Origin: an uncultured Fidelibacterota bacterium
GTDB lineage: Bacteria; Fidelibacterota; Marinisomatia; Marinisomatales; Marinisomataceae
NCBI GenBank assembly: GCA_902576865.1
Contig: CACGWZ010000002.1
Coordinates: 61,005-125,004, forward strand
DNA length: 64,000 nt
Reading direction: 5' to 3'
The notes beneath the pieces are model-generated. The model did not search any database, was not told the DNA's origin, and worked only from the letters and a program-made list of their open reading frames with translations. Positions within the stretch are counted from its first letter, which is position 1. The number at the start of each line of letters is the position of its first letter. Positions 7,601 through 16,557 of this stretch are shown here, one piece after another. The position numbers were made by a program, and so were the translations under genes.

Positions 7601-8277
7601 ATATAAGTTGTTGGATCGTTTATACCTGCAGAAGCAAAGCCCTCTTTTCTTAGAATGCAAGCATCACACTCTCCACAAGATAAACCATCAATTGAAGGAT
7701 CGTAACATGAGTGAGTAAGCTTATAATCAACATTCAATTTTGTCCCTGCTAAAATGATTTCCGCTTTTGTTAAGCTTATTAATGGAGTATGAATTTTTAT
7801 TTTTTCATTTCCTTGTGCAAATTTAGTTCCCTCATTTGCCATCTTTTCAAAGGCTTCAATAAACTCAGGCCTACAATCTGGATAGCCGCTGTAATCCAAT
7901 GCATTTACACCGATAAATATATCAAAAATATTATTTACTTCAGCGTAAGCTAGCGCATAAGAGAGGAATATTGTATTTCTTACTGGAACATATGTTATAG
8001 GAATTTCATTTCCAATTTTTTGATTCTTAGGCACTTCGATATTATCAGTTAGAGCAGAATTTCCAAATTGCCCTAAATCAATTGTAATTAATTTAATTTG
8101 GACGTCTACTGCTTTAGCAATTTTCTTTGCTGCTGAAATTTCGAACTTATGCCTTTGCCCATAATCAAATATAAGCGCTGTAACATCATAATCTTCTAAA
8201 GCAATGTTCAAAACAGTAGAAGAATCAAGACCACCACTAAGCAATACGATACATTGTTTTTTACTCTTTACACTCAT
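7597..8277 (-). CDS. queC: 7-cyano-7-deazaguanine (preQ0) synthase
   Basis: ATP-dependent conversion of carboxydeazaguanine and ammonia to preQ0. The PP-loop SGGLDSST is at residues 14-21. The zinc-binding CxxxxxxxxCxxCxxC cluster at the C terminus is seen in HSCYDPSIDGLSCGECDAC. It is first in the queC-E-D-F order. Only about 56 nt separate it from the divergent glycosyltransferase at 8334, too little room for a typical preQ1 riboswitch, and none was seen. Confidence 0.94.
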   Translation of the reverse strand: MSVKSKKQCIVLLSGGLDSSTVLNIALEDYDVTALIFDYGQRHKFEISAAKKIAKAVDVQIKLITIDLGQFGNSALTDNIEVPKNQKIGNEIPITYVPVRNTIFLSYALAYAEVNNIFDIFIGVNALDYSGYPDCRPEFIEAFEKMANEGTKFAQGNEKIKIHTPLISLTKAEIILAGTKLNVDYKLTHSCYDPSIDGLSCGECDACILRKEGFASAGINDPTTYI

Positions 8278-8333
8278 GAGGATTTAATTTAAAAAAAAAT
8301 GGCTTATAAGATTGCCTCTAAATAATTTATTCA

Positions 8334-9143
8334 ATGCCATCAATATCTGTTATCATATCAACATATAATAAGCCACATTTTTTAGAAAAAGTGCTTACTG
8401 GATACTCCTTTCAAACTTTTAATGATTTTGAAATCATTATTGCAGATGATGGGTCTTCAAATGAAACCAAAGAAATGATTGCAAAATTTGAGCAATTAAT
8501 TTCCCAAAAAATTTATCATGTGTGGCATGAAGACAATGGATTTCGAAAATGTAAAATCTTAAATGATGCAATAATGAAATCCTCAAATGATTATTTGGTT
8601 TTTTCAGATGGTGATTGCATTCCTGATTCCCACTTCTTAGAAACGCACTCTAGATTAGCTCAGAAAGGTTATTTTCTTTCTGGTGGTCATTTCCCTATTA
8701 CAGAAAAAGTATCTAATTTATTAATGATAGAAGATATTAAATCTCAAATCTGCTTCACTAAAAAATATCTTTTAAAAAAAGGTCAACCGATTGGAAAAAA
8801 CTATTTTAAGCTAGTAAAAAATCGATTTTTAGCACGCTTTTTTGATCGATTAACTCCAACTAAAGCAACTTTTAATGGTAATAATTCCTCTGCTTGGAGA
8901 TCTGATATTATCAAAGCAAAGGGGTATGATGAACGAATGGAATACGGAGGTCTTGATTGTGAGCTTGGATATAGACTGAATAATAATGGTATCAAATCCC
9001 TTCAAGTGAGAAATAGAACAACTGTGCTTCATCTTTATCATACAAGACCATATAAAAATAAAGATGCAGTTGAAAAAAATAGATTAATAAGAAAATCGAC
9101 ACTACAAAATAAGATAACTAAAACTGATTTTGGAATTAATTAA
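8334..9143 (+). CDS. family 2 glycosyltransferase
   Basis: GT-A fold transferase of 269 residues. The N terminus MPSISVIISTYNKP binds nucleotide sugar. ADDGSS lies near residue 39 and the metal-binding SDGDCIPD near 91. The C-terminal NGNNSSAWRSDII...YGGLDCELGYRL matches the galactosyltransferase-like C-terminal region (Glyco_transf_7C). It opens a run of plus-strand genes for a surface glycan and ends in a TAATG junction with the next gene. Donor sugar unknown. Confidence 0.88.
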   Translation: MPSISVIISTYNKPHFLEKVLTGYSFQTFNDFEIIIADDGSSNETKEMIAKFEQLISQKIYHVWHEDNGFRKCKILNDAIMKSSNDYLVFSDGDCIPDSHFLETHSRLAQKGYFLSGGHFPITEKVSNLLMIEDIKSQICFTKKYLLKKGQPIGKNYFKLVKNRFLARFFDRLTPTKATFNGNNSSAWRSDIIKAKGYDERMEYGGLDCELGYRLNNNGIKSLQVRNRTTVLHLYHTRPYKNKDAVEKNRLIRKSTLQNKITKTDFGIN

Positions 9144-10135
9144 TGCAAAATCTTAAAAGTTCCAACGCTAAAAGACGAAAACTTTTATACTATCTTTACT
9201 TTACTCCTATGGTTTATTTTTTCCCAAGTATTATTTCCAGAATGAGATTAAAAAATATATTAAATAATAATTTTCAAGAAAAATATATTGAATCAAGAGT
9301 AAAATATTATTTTAAAAAAACTTCAAACTTTAAAGTTTCAAATAAAGCAAAAAATTCATCTGAATTATTTTGGAATCAGTTTTTTAAAAATAAACAGAAT
9401 TCACATTTTATAGATTTTTATATGTTGTTACAGTTTTTTAATAAGAAAAATAAAGTAGACTTTATCTATTCAACAAAAGATTATATAGATAGTGTTATTG
9501 CTAAGAAACATCCTCCATATCCAACATTTGTTAAATCAAGACCTATTGATTTTAATAACCTAAATTCTATTTTACTCAAGTTAAATCAAGTAAAGCTTTT
9601 TCATTTTATTAAAGATCCTAAAAAATTTGAAAATAAAAAAAATCAAGCTGTATGGAGAGGAGATATAAGAAACAATTCTATTCGAGAATATTTTGTTAAA
9701 AATTTTTATAGTACTCCTTTATTTGATATCGGTCAAACTAGTCCAAAACAAGATGTACCATGGATGAAAAGTTTTATGTCAATAAAGAATCAACTTGACT
9801 ACAAATTTATTTTTTGTCTTGAGGGAAAATGTATTTCAACAAATCTTTATTGGGCGATGAGCTCAAACTCAGTTTGTGTCATGCCTAAACCGAAATATGA
9901 AAGCTGGTTTATGGAAGGAAAGCTTAAAGATGGAGTTCACTATATAAAAGTCAAAGATGATTTTTCTGATGCAGAGGAGAAAATTGAATTTTATAATAAT
10001 AACAATGATAAGTGCCTTGAAATCATTGATAATGCACAAAAATTTGTAGAACAATTTAAGGACAGAAAACGAGAGAGATTAATTCAGCTTTTAATTTTAA
10101 AGCAGTATTTTAAATCCACGGGGCAATATGTATAA
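9143..10135 (+). CDS. GT90 (CAP10/LPS-modifying) glycosyltransferase
   Basis: Protein of 330 residues resembling the GT90 family, which transfers xylose or other sugars in capsule and LPS modification. Key segments are NQAVWRGDIRNN (about residues 170-181), YKFIFCLEGKCISTNLYWAMSSNSV (about 220-244) and the C-terminal ESWFMEGKLKDGVHYIKVKDD, which is the conserved acceptor/donor region. An N-terminal basic and hydrophobic stretch suggests peripheral membrane association. The start overlaps the previous stop by 1 nt. It overlaps the following gene by 8 nt. Confidence 0.8.
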   Translation: MQNLKSSNAKRRKLLYYLYFTPMVYFFPSIISRMRLKNILNNNFQEKYIESRVKYYFKKTSNFKVSNKAKNSSELFWNQFFKNKQNSHFIDFYMLLQFFNKKNKVDFIYSTKDYIDSVIAKKHPPYPTFVKSRPIDFNNLNSILLKLNQVKLFHFIKDPKKFENKKNQAVWRGDIRNNSIREYFVKNFYSTPLFDIGQTSPKQDVPWMKSFMSIKNQLDYKFIFCLEGKCISTNLYWAMSSNSVCVMPKPKYESWFMEGKLKDGVHYIKVKDDFSDAEEKIEFYNNNNDKCLEIIDNAQKFVEQFKDRKRERLIQLLILKQYFKSTGQYV

Positions 10136-11207
10136 GAAACTAATAATATTTTTTGACGTCCAAGAACTATACTACTTGCCTCAATACCTACCTGTATATA
10201 AACAACTTCAAAAAGAAAATGTTTTTGAGTCAAAATTTATTTTTCACCATGGAAAATTTGATGATATAATTAAAAAAATTATTAAAGATGAATGTTTACC
10301 TGCTATTTGGGTTCAAGATAAAAATCATGCACTTAAATTATACTTAAAAGAAAAGCCACATTGGATATTCCTTGGTAATACCTTCCCAGAATTAGATACA
10401 ATTCATATCCATAGTAAAACAGCACAACTTGGACATGGTGTTGGTCCAAAAAAGAGCTATTATTCAAAATCAGATACGCCAACAACGGTTAGGTTTGTTG
10501 AAAGTGATTATCGCTTTAAAAGGCTTTGCAAAATGTATCCTGAAGATAACTTTCAAAATGTTGGTTTTTGTAAAATGGATCCGATTATTAATGGTGAAGA
10601 AAACGGGATTGATTTTACAAAACTTGGATTTGATAACAATAAAAAAACAATTCTGTATGCTCCAACTTTTTATCCAAGCAGTATAGAACGTTTTTCAAAG
10701 AATTTTCCCACTGATTTAGAAAATTATAACATTATTATTAAACCGCACTTTTTTTCGATGAGTAAGAAAAAATATCTCAAGCAAAGAGAGTTGCTACATC
10801 ATTGGGAATCATTTGATAACACATACTTAGCAAAAGTAAAGGATTATTCACTTTTACCTTTCTTGAAGTCTGCCGATTTAATGATTAGCGATGCATCTTC
10901 TGCAATAATTGAGTTTGCTGCGCTTAATAAACCAGTGCTGTGGTGTACCTTCTTACAACTCAGATGGAATTATAGAGGAATCTTTTCCTATAGATTTAAA
11001 GCAAGGATGGATAAAGACTATGATGATTATGGTCAAATCGCTAGACCTGCAAATTCATACAATGAAATGATTAAGCAGGCTAAAAATCTTTTAGATTCCA
11101 ATTTTACACTATCTAATCAAGCAAATGAATATCTAAAAAAACTTGCAGGAACCCTTGATGGGAATGCTAGCAAAAGAATTGTCACTTTTTTATTAGAAAA
11201 TTGCTAG
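10128..11207 (+). CDS. CDP-glycerol glycerophosphotransferase-like protein (TagB/TagF family)
   Basis: GT-B-like polyol-phosphate transferase of 359 residues. Family signatures are LGHGVGPKKSYY (about residues 102-113), VGFCKMDPI (about 146), KTILYAPTFYPSS near 178, IIIKPHFFS near 202 and SDASSAIIEFAALNKPVLW near 254. Enzymes of this family add glycerol- or ribitol-phosphate units to wall teichoic acids. In a Gram-negative cell the product may be a phosphoglycerol-decorated O-antigen or capsule. The TagD-like gene downstream could supply CDP-glycerol. Confidence 0.85.
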   Translation: MYKKLIIFFDVQELYYLPQYLPVYKQLQKENVFESKFIFHHGKFDDIIKKIIKDECLPAIWVQDKNHALKLYLKEKPHWIFLGNTFPELDTIHIHSKTAQLGHGVGPKKSYYSKSDTPTTVRFVESDYRFKRLCKMYPEDNFQNVGFCKMDPIINGEENGIDFTKLGFDNNKKTILYAPTFYPSSIERFSKNFPTDLENYNIIIKPHFFSMSKKKYLKQRELLHHWESFDNTYLAKVKDYSLLPFLKSADLMISDASSAIIEFAALNKPVLWCTFLQLRWNYRGIFSYRFKARMDKDYDDYGQIARPANSYNEMIKQAKNLLDSNFTLSNQANEYLKKLAGTLDGNASKRIVTFLLENC

Positions 11208-11250
11208 TATATATTTGGCTCAAATTTTTTAAGCAAGACAATAGGAGAAA

Positions 11251-11664
11251 ATGAAAAAAATTGGATATACTACAGGAGTATTTGACCTGTTCCATATAGG
11301 ACATCTAAACATTCTCAAAAGAGCAAGATTAGAATGTGATCATCTCATTGTTGGTGTTACTACTGACGAATTATGTGAGTCAGCTAAAAATCAAAAACCT
11401 TTCATACCATTTCAAGAACGAATGGATTTGGTTGAGGCTATAAAATATGTTGATGAAGTAGTTCCTCAAACTAACTATGATAAAATGGAAGCTTGGAATA
11501 ATTTAAAATTTGATAAAATGTTTGTTGGAGATGATTGGAAAGGCACTGATCAATGGAATCAGATTGAAAAAGAATTTTCTCAATATGGAGTTGAAATAAT
11601 CTATTTTCCTTACACCACTCATACCTCAAGTACTGTTCTAAGAAAAATACTTTCGAAAAGCTAA
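11251..11664 (+). CDS. TagD-like glycerol-3-phosphate cytidylyltransferase
   Basis: Nucleotidyltransferase of 137 residues that probably makes CDP-glycerol (or a related CDP-polyol) from CTP. The HxGH motif is in GVFDLFHIGHLNIL (residues 9-22), the VDEVVP segment near 70, and MFVGDDWKG near 91 matches TagD. The last motif is HTSSTVLRK instead of the EGISTT of TagD, so the polyol substrate is uncertain. An AGGAG ribosome-binding site precedes the ATG. It is placed directly after the glycerophosphotransferase-like gene. Confidence 0.82.
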   Translation: MKKIGYTTGVFDLFHIGHLNILKRARLECDHLIVGVTTDELCESAKNQKPFIPFQERMDLVEAIKYVDEVVPQTNYDKMEAWNNLKFDKMFVGDDWKGTDQWNQIEKEFSQYGVEIIYFPYTTHTSSTVLRKILSKS

Positions 11665-11708
11665 TTACTTTCAAACATTTTCATAACAATACTAAATTAA
11701 AATGTTGA

Positions 11709-12743
11709 ATGAATATTTTATATGGTATCTCTGCTACTGGTAATGGTCATATTTCTAGATCAAGAATTCTCATATCTGCGTTAAAAAAAAGAGGACATAA
11801 TATTACAGTACTTTTTAGCGGTAGAGATGTAAAAGATCTATTTGATACAAAAGAATTTGAACCTTTCATTGCTAAAGAAGGATTTACTTTCAAAATCAAA
11901 AATGGAAAGGTTCAATATTTTAGTACTTTATTAAATACAAATATATATAATTTTTTTTACGATATTTTTAAAATAAACAATGATTATGATGTTGTAGTGA
12001 CTGATTTTGAACCTATATCAGCTTTTGCGGCTAAAAAATTCAATATTCCATGTATTGGCGTTGGTCACCAATACTCTTTCAATACTAATATACCCATGAC
12101 GATAAAAATGAAATTTTTTAGTTTATTTTTTCCAAAATTTTTTACCCCAGTTGATAAATCAATTGCATCACATTTCTATCATTTTAACCAACCAATCTTA
12201 CCACCGTTTATTGATGAAAAATTGCAGAACAGCAATAATGCTAAACAGAAAAAGGACGTTATTTTGGTTTACTTGCCTTGGGAAAGGCAAGATAAAATGC
12301 TAGATATTTGTTCAAAAATTAAAAGTAAAAAATTTATTTACTATACAAACATCGATGAACAACTTGAAGTCAATAATGTTTTACTAAAACCCTTTTCAAA
12401 CGTCAATTTTAAAAAGGATTTAATTGAATCAGAAGGTGTCATAACCAATGCAGGATTTCAGTTACCTTCCGAATGTATTTTTTTAGGGAAAAAATTGTTA
12501 TGTAAACCACTTCTAGGGCAACCAGAGCAGGAGCATAATGCTAAAATTCTGTCAGATTTAAAATTAGCGACCACATGTAATAACTTAACTACTTCAACAA
12601 TTAATGATTGGATTAAAAATAGTTCTAGTAGAAGAATTCAATATAAAAATCCTGTTGATTTAATGATTAAAATTATTGAAAACCCTGAGATTGATTTTTC
12701 AAATGAAATTATTGATATTTGGGATACAAATGATAATTTATAA
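11709..12743 (+). CDS. MJ1255/VC2487-type glycosyltransferase
   Basis: GT-B glycosyltransferase of 344 residues. The N-terminal loop MNILYGISATGNGHISRSRIL is the glycine-rich motif of MurG-like enzymes. The C-terminal TNAGFQLPSECIFLGKKLLCKPLLGQPEQEHNA (from about residue 247) is the donor-binding stretch typical of this family. Donor and acceptor are unknown. It belongs to the surface-polymer run and overlaps the PPK2 gene by 14 nt in another frame. Confidence 0.83.
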   Translation: MNILYGISATGNGHISRSRILISALKKRGHNITVLFSGRDVKDLFDTKEFEPFIAKEGFTFKIKNGKVQYFSTLLNTNIYNFFYDIFKINNDYDVVVTDFEPISAFAAKKFNIPCIGVGHQYSFNTNIPMTIKMKFFSLFFPKFFTPVDKSIASHFYHFNQPILPPFIDEKLQNSNNAKQKKDVILVYLPWERQDKMLDICSKIKSKKFIYYTNIDEQLEVNNVLLKPFSNVNFKKDLIESEGVITNAGFQLPSECIFLGKKLLCKPLLGQPEQEHNAKILSDLKLATTCNNLTTSTINDWIKNSSSRRIQYKNPVDLMIKIIENPEIDFSNEIIDIWDTNDNL

Positions 12744-13563
12744 TACTTTTCCCCACGCTGAACTAGATCATGAAAAATATGAAATAGAAAAAAGACGTCT
12801 TCAAGTTGAATTATTAAAACTTCAAGAATGGGTTATAAATAAAAATAAAAAAATAGCAATTATTTTTGAAGGTAGGGATGCTGCTGGCAAGGGCTCTACT
12901 ATAAAACGATTCATTGAACATTTGATTCCTAGAAATGCCAAGGTGATTGAGCTTGGTATTCCAACAGAAAAACAAAATAAACGATGGTTTAAGACTTATG
13001 AAAAACTTTTACCTAAAAAAGGAAAAATTTATTTCTTTGATAGATCATGGTATTCAAGAGCTTTAATACAACCAGCAATGGGTTATTGCAATGAAAAGCA
13101 ATACAAATACTTTATGAAAAAAGTAAATGAATGGGAAGAAAAACAAGTCCAAGATGGATTAATTTTAATAAAATTTTATCTTTCAATTTCCAAAGACAGT
13201 CAAAGTTTAAGATTTAAAATAAGGCAATCTCATAAACTAAAATATTGGAAGTTTTCAAATAATGACCTCATTGCTATGAGTAAATGGGATATTTTTTCAC
13301 AATTTAAAAATCAAATGTTTCATCATACTTCTACAGCAACCAATCCATGGGTAGTAATCAATGCTAACAATAAAATGATTGGCAGGCTTAATGCAATGAG
13401 ATATGTTTTATCTTCAATTCATTATGATGGAAAAAAAGAGCTTAAACCTAAAAAATGGTCTAAGGATTCTTACAAAAATAGTATTACATTTCATGGTGTC
13501 ACATTCAAAAATCTTACAAAAGAACAATATGACTTATTATACAGAATCCAATCCAACACCTAA
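12730..13563 (+). CDS. polyphosphate kinase 2
   Basis: PPK2-family enzyme of 277 residues that uses inorganic polyphosphate to phosphorylate nucleoside di- or monophosphates. Walker A is FEGRDAAGKGST (about residues 38-49), the lid/Walker B segment is YFFDRSWYSRAL (about 98-109), and KFYLSISKDSQSLRFKIR follows. The start at 12730 gives the normal N terminus and a 14-nt overlap with the glycosyltransferase. An upstream in-frame ATG at 12676 lies deep within that gene. It sits inside the glycan cluster and could regenerate CTP or other NTPs from polyphosphate. Confidence 0.9.
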   Translation: MIIYNTFPHAELDHEKYEIEKRRLQVELLKLQEWVINKNKKIAIIFEGRDAAGKGSTIKRFIEHLIPRNAKVIELGIPTEKQNKRWFKTYEKLLPKKGKIYFFDRSWYSRALIQPAMGYCNEKQYKYFMKKVNEWEEKQVQDGLILIKFYLSISKDSQSLRFKIRQSHKLKYWKFSNNDLIAMSKWDIFSQFKNQMFHHTSTATNPWVVINANNKMIGRLNAMRYVLSSIHYDGKKELKPKKWSKDSYKNSITFHGVTFKNLTKEQYDLLYRIQSNT

Positions 13564-14011
13564 GTTTGATACTGCTGGGGGCATTGTTCTTTGCAATAAA
13601 AAATTGTTGTTTATCTATAAAAGAGGAATGTGGGACTTACCAAAAGGCAAAATTGAATTCAATCATACCACAGAATCAACAGCTCTTCGAGAAATTTCAG
13701 AAGAAACTGGTCTCAAAGAAAATGATTTAACTGTCATAAATAAACTTCCAAAAACAAAATACTATAAAAAGGTTAACGGTGAAGCTTTTTTAAAAAAAAA
13801 TTATTGGTTTATTATCAATTATACTGGAGACCCTTTAACGACTTTGGTTCCTGACCAAAGTGAAGGTATAACAGAATGTAAGTGGGTTGATCTTAATAAT
13901 TTGGATTCTATCATTACAAATACTCATGCAAGAATAAGTTATTTAATTGACTATTTTTTAAATGATCCAGATTTTGAGAATTATTTGAACAGCTCAGTAT
14001 TAAACAACTGA
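13529..14011 (+). CDS. Nudix hydrolase
   Basis: Nudix-fold pyrophosphohydrolase of 160 residues. The Nudix box begins at GKIEFNH and runs to REISEETGL. The metal-binding REUxEExGU half is intact, but the first Glu of the box (Gx5E) is His here. The ATG at 13529 gives a family-like N terminus; a longer frame upstream lies entirely within PPK2. It overlaps PPK2 by 35 nt and runs tail-to-tail over the glutaredoxin gene by 31 nt. Substrate unknown; NDP-sugars or diadenosine polyphosphates are options. Confidence 0.85.
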   Translation: MTYYTESNPTPKFDTAGGIVLCNKKLLFIYKRGMWDLPKGKIEFNHTTESTALREISEETGLKENDLTVINKLPKTKYYKKVNGEAFLKKNYWFIINYTGDPLTTLVPDQSEGITECKWVDLNNLDSIITNTHARISYLIDYFLNDPDFENYLNSSVLNN

Positions 14012-14241
14012 ACAAGATCTTGAAATCCGCCAATAGGTGAATCATTAATTAAAATTTGTGGTACTGTTGGCCCCTTAGTAATCGAAGCCATTTGTTCGCG
14101 TGACATATCGTTCTCTTCAATGTCAATCTCGGTGAAACTATAACCTTTTTCAGATAATAGTCTTTTTGCCATTTTACAAGGCCCGCACCAGGACGTAGTA
14201 TAAATTTTAATTGTAGTATTTTTTGGAGTCCTTTTTTCCAT
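13981..14241 (-). CDS. glutaredoxin-like protein with CGPC active site
   Basis: Small thiol-disulfide protein of 86 residues: TTSWCGPCKMAKRLL gives an active site near residue 20 with the thioredoxin-type CGPC motif on a glutaredoxin scaffold (GPTVPQILIN cis-Pro loop, then GGFQDL). The ATG at 14241 is preferred over the in-frame TTG at 14247. It is transcribed convergently with the Nudix gene and shares 31 nt with it at the 3' ends. Partner reductase not in the window. Confidence 0.85.
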   Translation of the reverse strand: MEKRTPKNTTIKIYTTSWCGPCKMAKRLLSEKGYSFTEIDIEENDMSREQMASITKGPTVPQILINDSPIGGFQDLVQLFNTELFK

Positions 14242-14314
14242 GCGCAAATATAGTATTTTTTTCTAAAAACAAACAAGTCTCTAACACAATACTAATTTTT
14301 AAGAGCTTAATTTT

Positions 14315-15085
14315 ATGATGTCAAAATATAAATCTATTTTCATTTCAGACATTCATTTAGGGTCTCGAGGTTCAAAAGCAAAACTATTATATAAATTTTT
14401 AGATTATATAGAAGATGATGTAGGTACTGATAATTTATTTATTGTTGGAGACTTAATTGATATTTGGGCATTAAAAAGAAAATGGAAATTTCCGAAGTCT
14501 CATTCAAATATTGTTAGAAAGTTACTAGGAATGGCCAAACGAGGCATTCATGTCACTTACTTACCTGGAAATCATGATGAAACATTTAAAGAGTTTTCTG
14601 GTAATAAATTCGGAAAAATAAAAATTAAAAACTTCTGCACCTATAAATCTGTAAATAAAAAAAGATATTATGTATGTCATGGTGATGAATTTGATATCTT
14701 TATGACTCCAAAATTTAGCTGGATATCTCATTTAGGCGGAGGTGCATATGAAAGAATTTTATGGATGAATCAAATCCTTAATTGGTGGAGGAAAAAAACT
14801 GGTGGTAAATATTGGTCGCTATCAAAATATGTTAAAAGAAAAGCTAAAATAGCATCAAATGTCATTTCAAAATATGAAAATGCTTTAATTAATTCTGGAG
14901 AAAAAAAAGGATATGATGGAGTAATTTGTGGACATATTCATCATGCTGAGAATAAAATAATTAATGACTTTCATTACTTAAATTCTGGAGACTGGGTTGA
15001 TAGCTGCACTGCATTAGGAGAGGATTTTGATGGAAACTGGCATATTATTGATTGGGGTCACAAAATTTTTAAAAATAAACTTTAA
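14315..15085 (+). CDS. LpxH-like UDP-2,3-diacylglucosamine diphosphatase / metallophosphoesterase
   Basis: Calcineurin-type metallophosphoesterase of 256 residues. Metal ligands appear in order: SDIHLGS (residues 11-17), GDLIDIW near 45, GNHDE near 85, HGDEFD near 117 and GHIHHAE near 208. The pattern matches the LpxH/LpxH2 group, which cleaves UDP-diacylglucosamine to lipid X in lipid A synthesis. Other lipid A genes are not in the window, so the substrate is inferred from family only. Confidence 0.8.
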   Translation: MMSKYKSIFISDIHLGSRGSKAKLLYKFLDYIEDDVGTDNLFIVGDLIDIWALKRKWKFPKSHSNIVRKLLGMAKRGIHVTYLPGNHDETFKEFSGNKFGKIKIKNFCTYKSVNKKRYYVCHGDEFDIFMTPKFSWISHLGGGAYERILWMNQILNWWRKKTGGKYWSLSKYVKRKAKIASNVISKYENALINSGEKKGYDGVICGHIHHAENKIINDFHYLNSGDWVDSCTALGEDFDGNWHIIDWGHKIFKNKL

Positions 15086-15122
15086 TACTTTTCAACTCAG
15101 ATAATAATATTTAATATCCTAC

Positions 15123-15206
15123 ATGGAATTTGGATTATACTATTGGGGTATTTTTGGTGGAGTGATTTTATTTGTCTTTTTAATCTCTCTGCTTTTTAAC
15201 CCTTAA
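15123..15206 (+). CDS. 27-residue hydrophobic peptide
   Basis: Frame starting MEFGLYYWGIFGG and ending in LLFNP, one predicted helix. It has no convincing ribosome-binding site. Its TAA lies inside the AAGGAGG site of the next gene, so translation through it would affect DUF5652 initiation. It could be a tiny membrane protein or chance. Confidence 0.4.
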   Translation: MEFGLYYWGIFGGVILFVFLISLLFNP

Positions 15207-15216
15207 GGAGGATTTT

Positions 15217-15447
15217 ATGGACATAATAACTAACTTCGCAGAGACACTTCAAGCAAACCCAGCATTACTTGTTGGTATATCACTTTGGGAAGCCCTATTT
15301 ACTTTATTGGCTTTGTGGTTCGCAGCAAGAAATGATCATAAGGGTTGGTTCGTAATATGTGGTCTTGTACAACTATTTGGATTAGTAGAAATATTCTATT
15401 TAGCTACGAAAACAAACTTTTTTAAAGATTTTAAATTAAATGGGTAA
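15217..15447 (+). CDS. DUF5652-type small membrane protein
   Basis: Membrane protein of 76 residues with two helices. The segment LWEALFTLLALWFAARNDHKGWFVI...LFGLVEIFYLA matches the DUF5652 pattern, of unknown function. An excellent AAGGAGG ribosome-binding site precedes the ATG, unusual for this window, where most sites are weak. It overlaps the downstream lipoprotein-like gene by 8 nt and heads a small operon of envelope genes. Confidence 0.75.
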   Translation: MDIITNFAETLQANPALLVGISLWEALFTLLALWFAARNDHKGWFVICGLVQLFGLVEIFYLATKTNFFKDFKLNG

Positions 15448-15643
15448 ACATTTTCCAACTATTATTGCTTCAATAATGCTCATTGCCATGCTTGGATTAA
15501 TGAGTAATTGTCAAGTAAATACAGATGTTCCACTCGAATATCAAAGCCCGATGGAAACAAGCGAACATCTTGATGAAAATGGCGAAAAAATGAAAAAAAG
15601 AATCGTCAATTGGGAATTCCAAAGAGATAAACAAGATCCTTGA
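15440..15643 (+). CDS. small probable lipoprotein
   Basis: Protein of 67 residues with a hydrophobic N terminus followed by GLMSNC, a poor but possible lipobox, then a charged, probably unstructured tail. No family recognised. It overlaps DUF5652 by 8 nt and the next gene's TTG start by 4 nt, so it sits in a tightly coupled transcript. Confidence 0.55.
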   Translation: MGKHFPTIIASIMLIAMLGLMSNCQVNTDVPLEYQSPMETSEHLDENGEKMKKRIVNWEFQRDKQDP

Positions 15644-16557
15644 AAAAAATTCTATCTTTCTGCGTAGCTACGCTATGTCTCTACTTTGCATTTAATCAAG
15701 TAAATATAGAAGATATTTACCGTGCTCTATCTGATGCAAATATTACTTATATCTTTATCGCATTTATAGCAACCTATGTTACGTTCATTCTAAGATCATT
15801 TAGATGGAAGATTTTATTAGATTCACCAAAAGAACTCAAAATACAAAAATATATTTCAACAACTCATATTGGATATTTTCTAAATAACATACTTCCATTT
15901 AGAGCTGGGGACTTAGCTAGAGCAAAACTCTTATCTAATAACTCAAGTGGTATAAAGTTTAGTTTTCTTGTTGGAAGCTTGGTAGCTGAAAAAATTATCG
16001 ACTTATGGATAGTTGGATTATTTAGTATTTTTTTAATTCTTTTTGGATTTAATAATGTTTTGGGTTTAGAATTTTCCATTGGAATTTTACTATTATACAT
16101 AATTACTTCATTCATCATTTTTGGTAATAATTCCCTCGCTAGTAAAATGCAAAAACAATTTTCTATTACTAAAAACTTTATTGATGGATATTTACTAGTG
16201 TCCAAAAATAAAATTAAACTTGGTAGTATTTCCATTTTGCTATGGTGTTCATTTGTGGCTTATATGTATACATTATTGATGTCTGTTAATATTGATTTAT
16301 CTTTTCAACAATATATTGGAATTACGGTTATTACTAGTATTGTAACTTCATTACCAATAGCTCCTGCTGCAATTGGTACATATCATTTAGCTGTAATTTA
16401 CTTTCTTAATCTATATGGAATAGGAATTGATCAATCACAGACAGCTGCAATCCTATTGCATTCTGTATTTCTATTGTATTCTATTATTTTAGGATATATT
16501 TATTTATCTTTTGAAAAAATTGAGTTGAAATCACTTATCGATGACAATAAAAACTAA
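15640..16557 (+). CDS. flippase-like membrane protein (LPG-synthase TM / UPF0104 family)
   Basis: Integral membrane protein of 305 residues with about eight helices. It matches the flippase-like half of MprF (lysylphosphatidylglycerol synthase TM region, YbhN type). Diagnostic features are RSFRWKILL near residue 50, then NNILPFRAGDLARAKLL (about 82-98) and SLVAEKIIDL. The start is TTG at 15640, overlapping the previous stop as TTGA. It probably moves a lipid or glycan carrier across the inner membrane. It overlaps DUF1295 by 17 nt. Confidence 0.82.
   Translation: MKKILSFCVATLCLYFAFNQVNIEDIYRALSDANITYIFIAFIATYVTFILRSFRWKILLDSPKELKIQKYISTTHIGYFLNNILPFRAGDLARAKLLSNNSSGIKFSFLVGSLVAEKIIDLWIVGLFSIFLILFGFNNVLGLEFSIGILLLYIITSFIIFGNNSLASKMQKQFSITKNFIDGYLLVSKNKIKLGSISILLWCSFVAYMYTLLMSVNIDLSFQQYIGITVITSIVTSLPIAPAAIGTYHLAVIYFLNLYGIGIDQSQTAAILLHSVFLLYSIILGYIYLSFEKIELKSLIDDNKN

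Noticed and set aside
8278..8333. preQ1 riboswitch upstream of queC
   Set aside because: The gap is only 56 nt and shows no aptamer-like stem followed by an A-rich tail.
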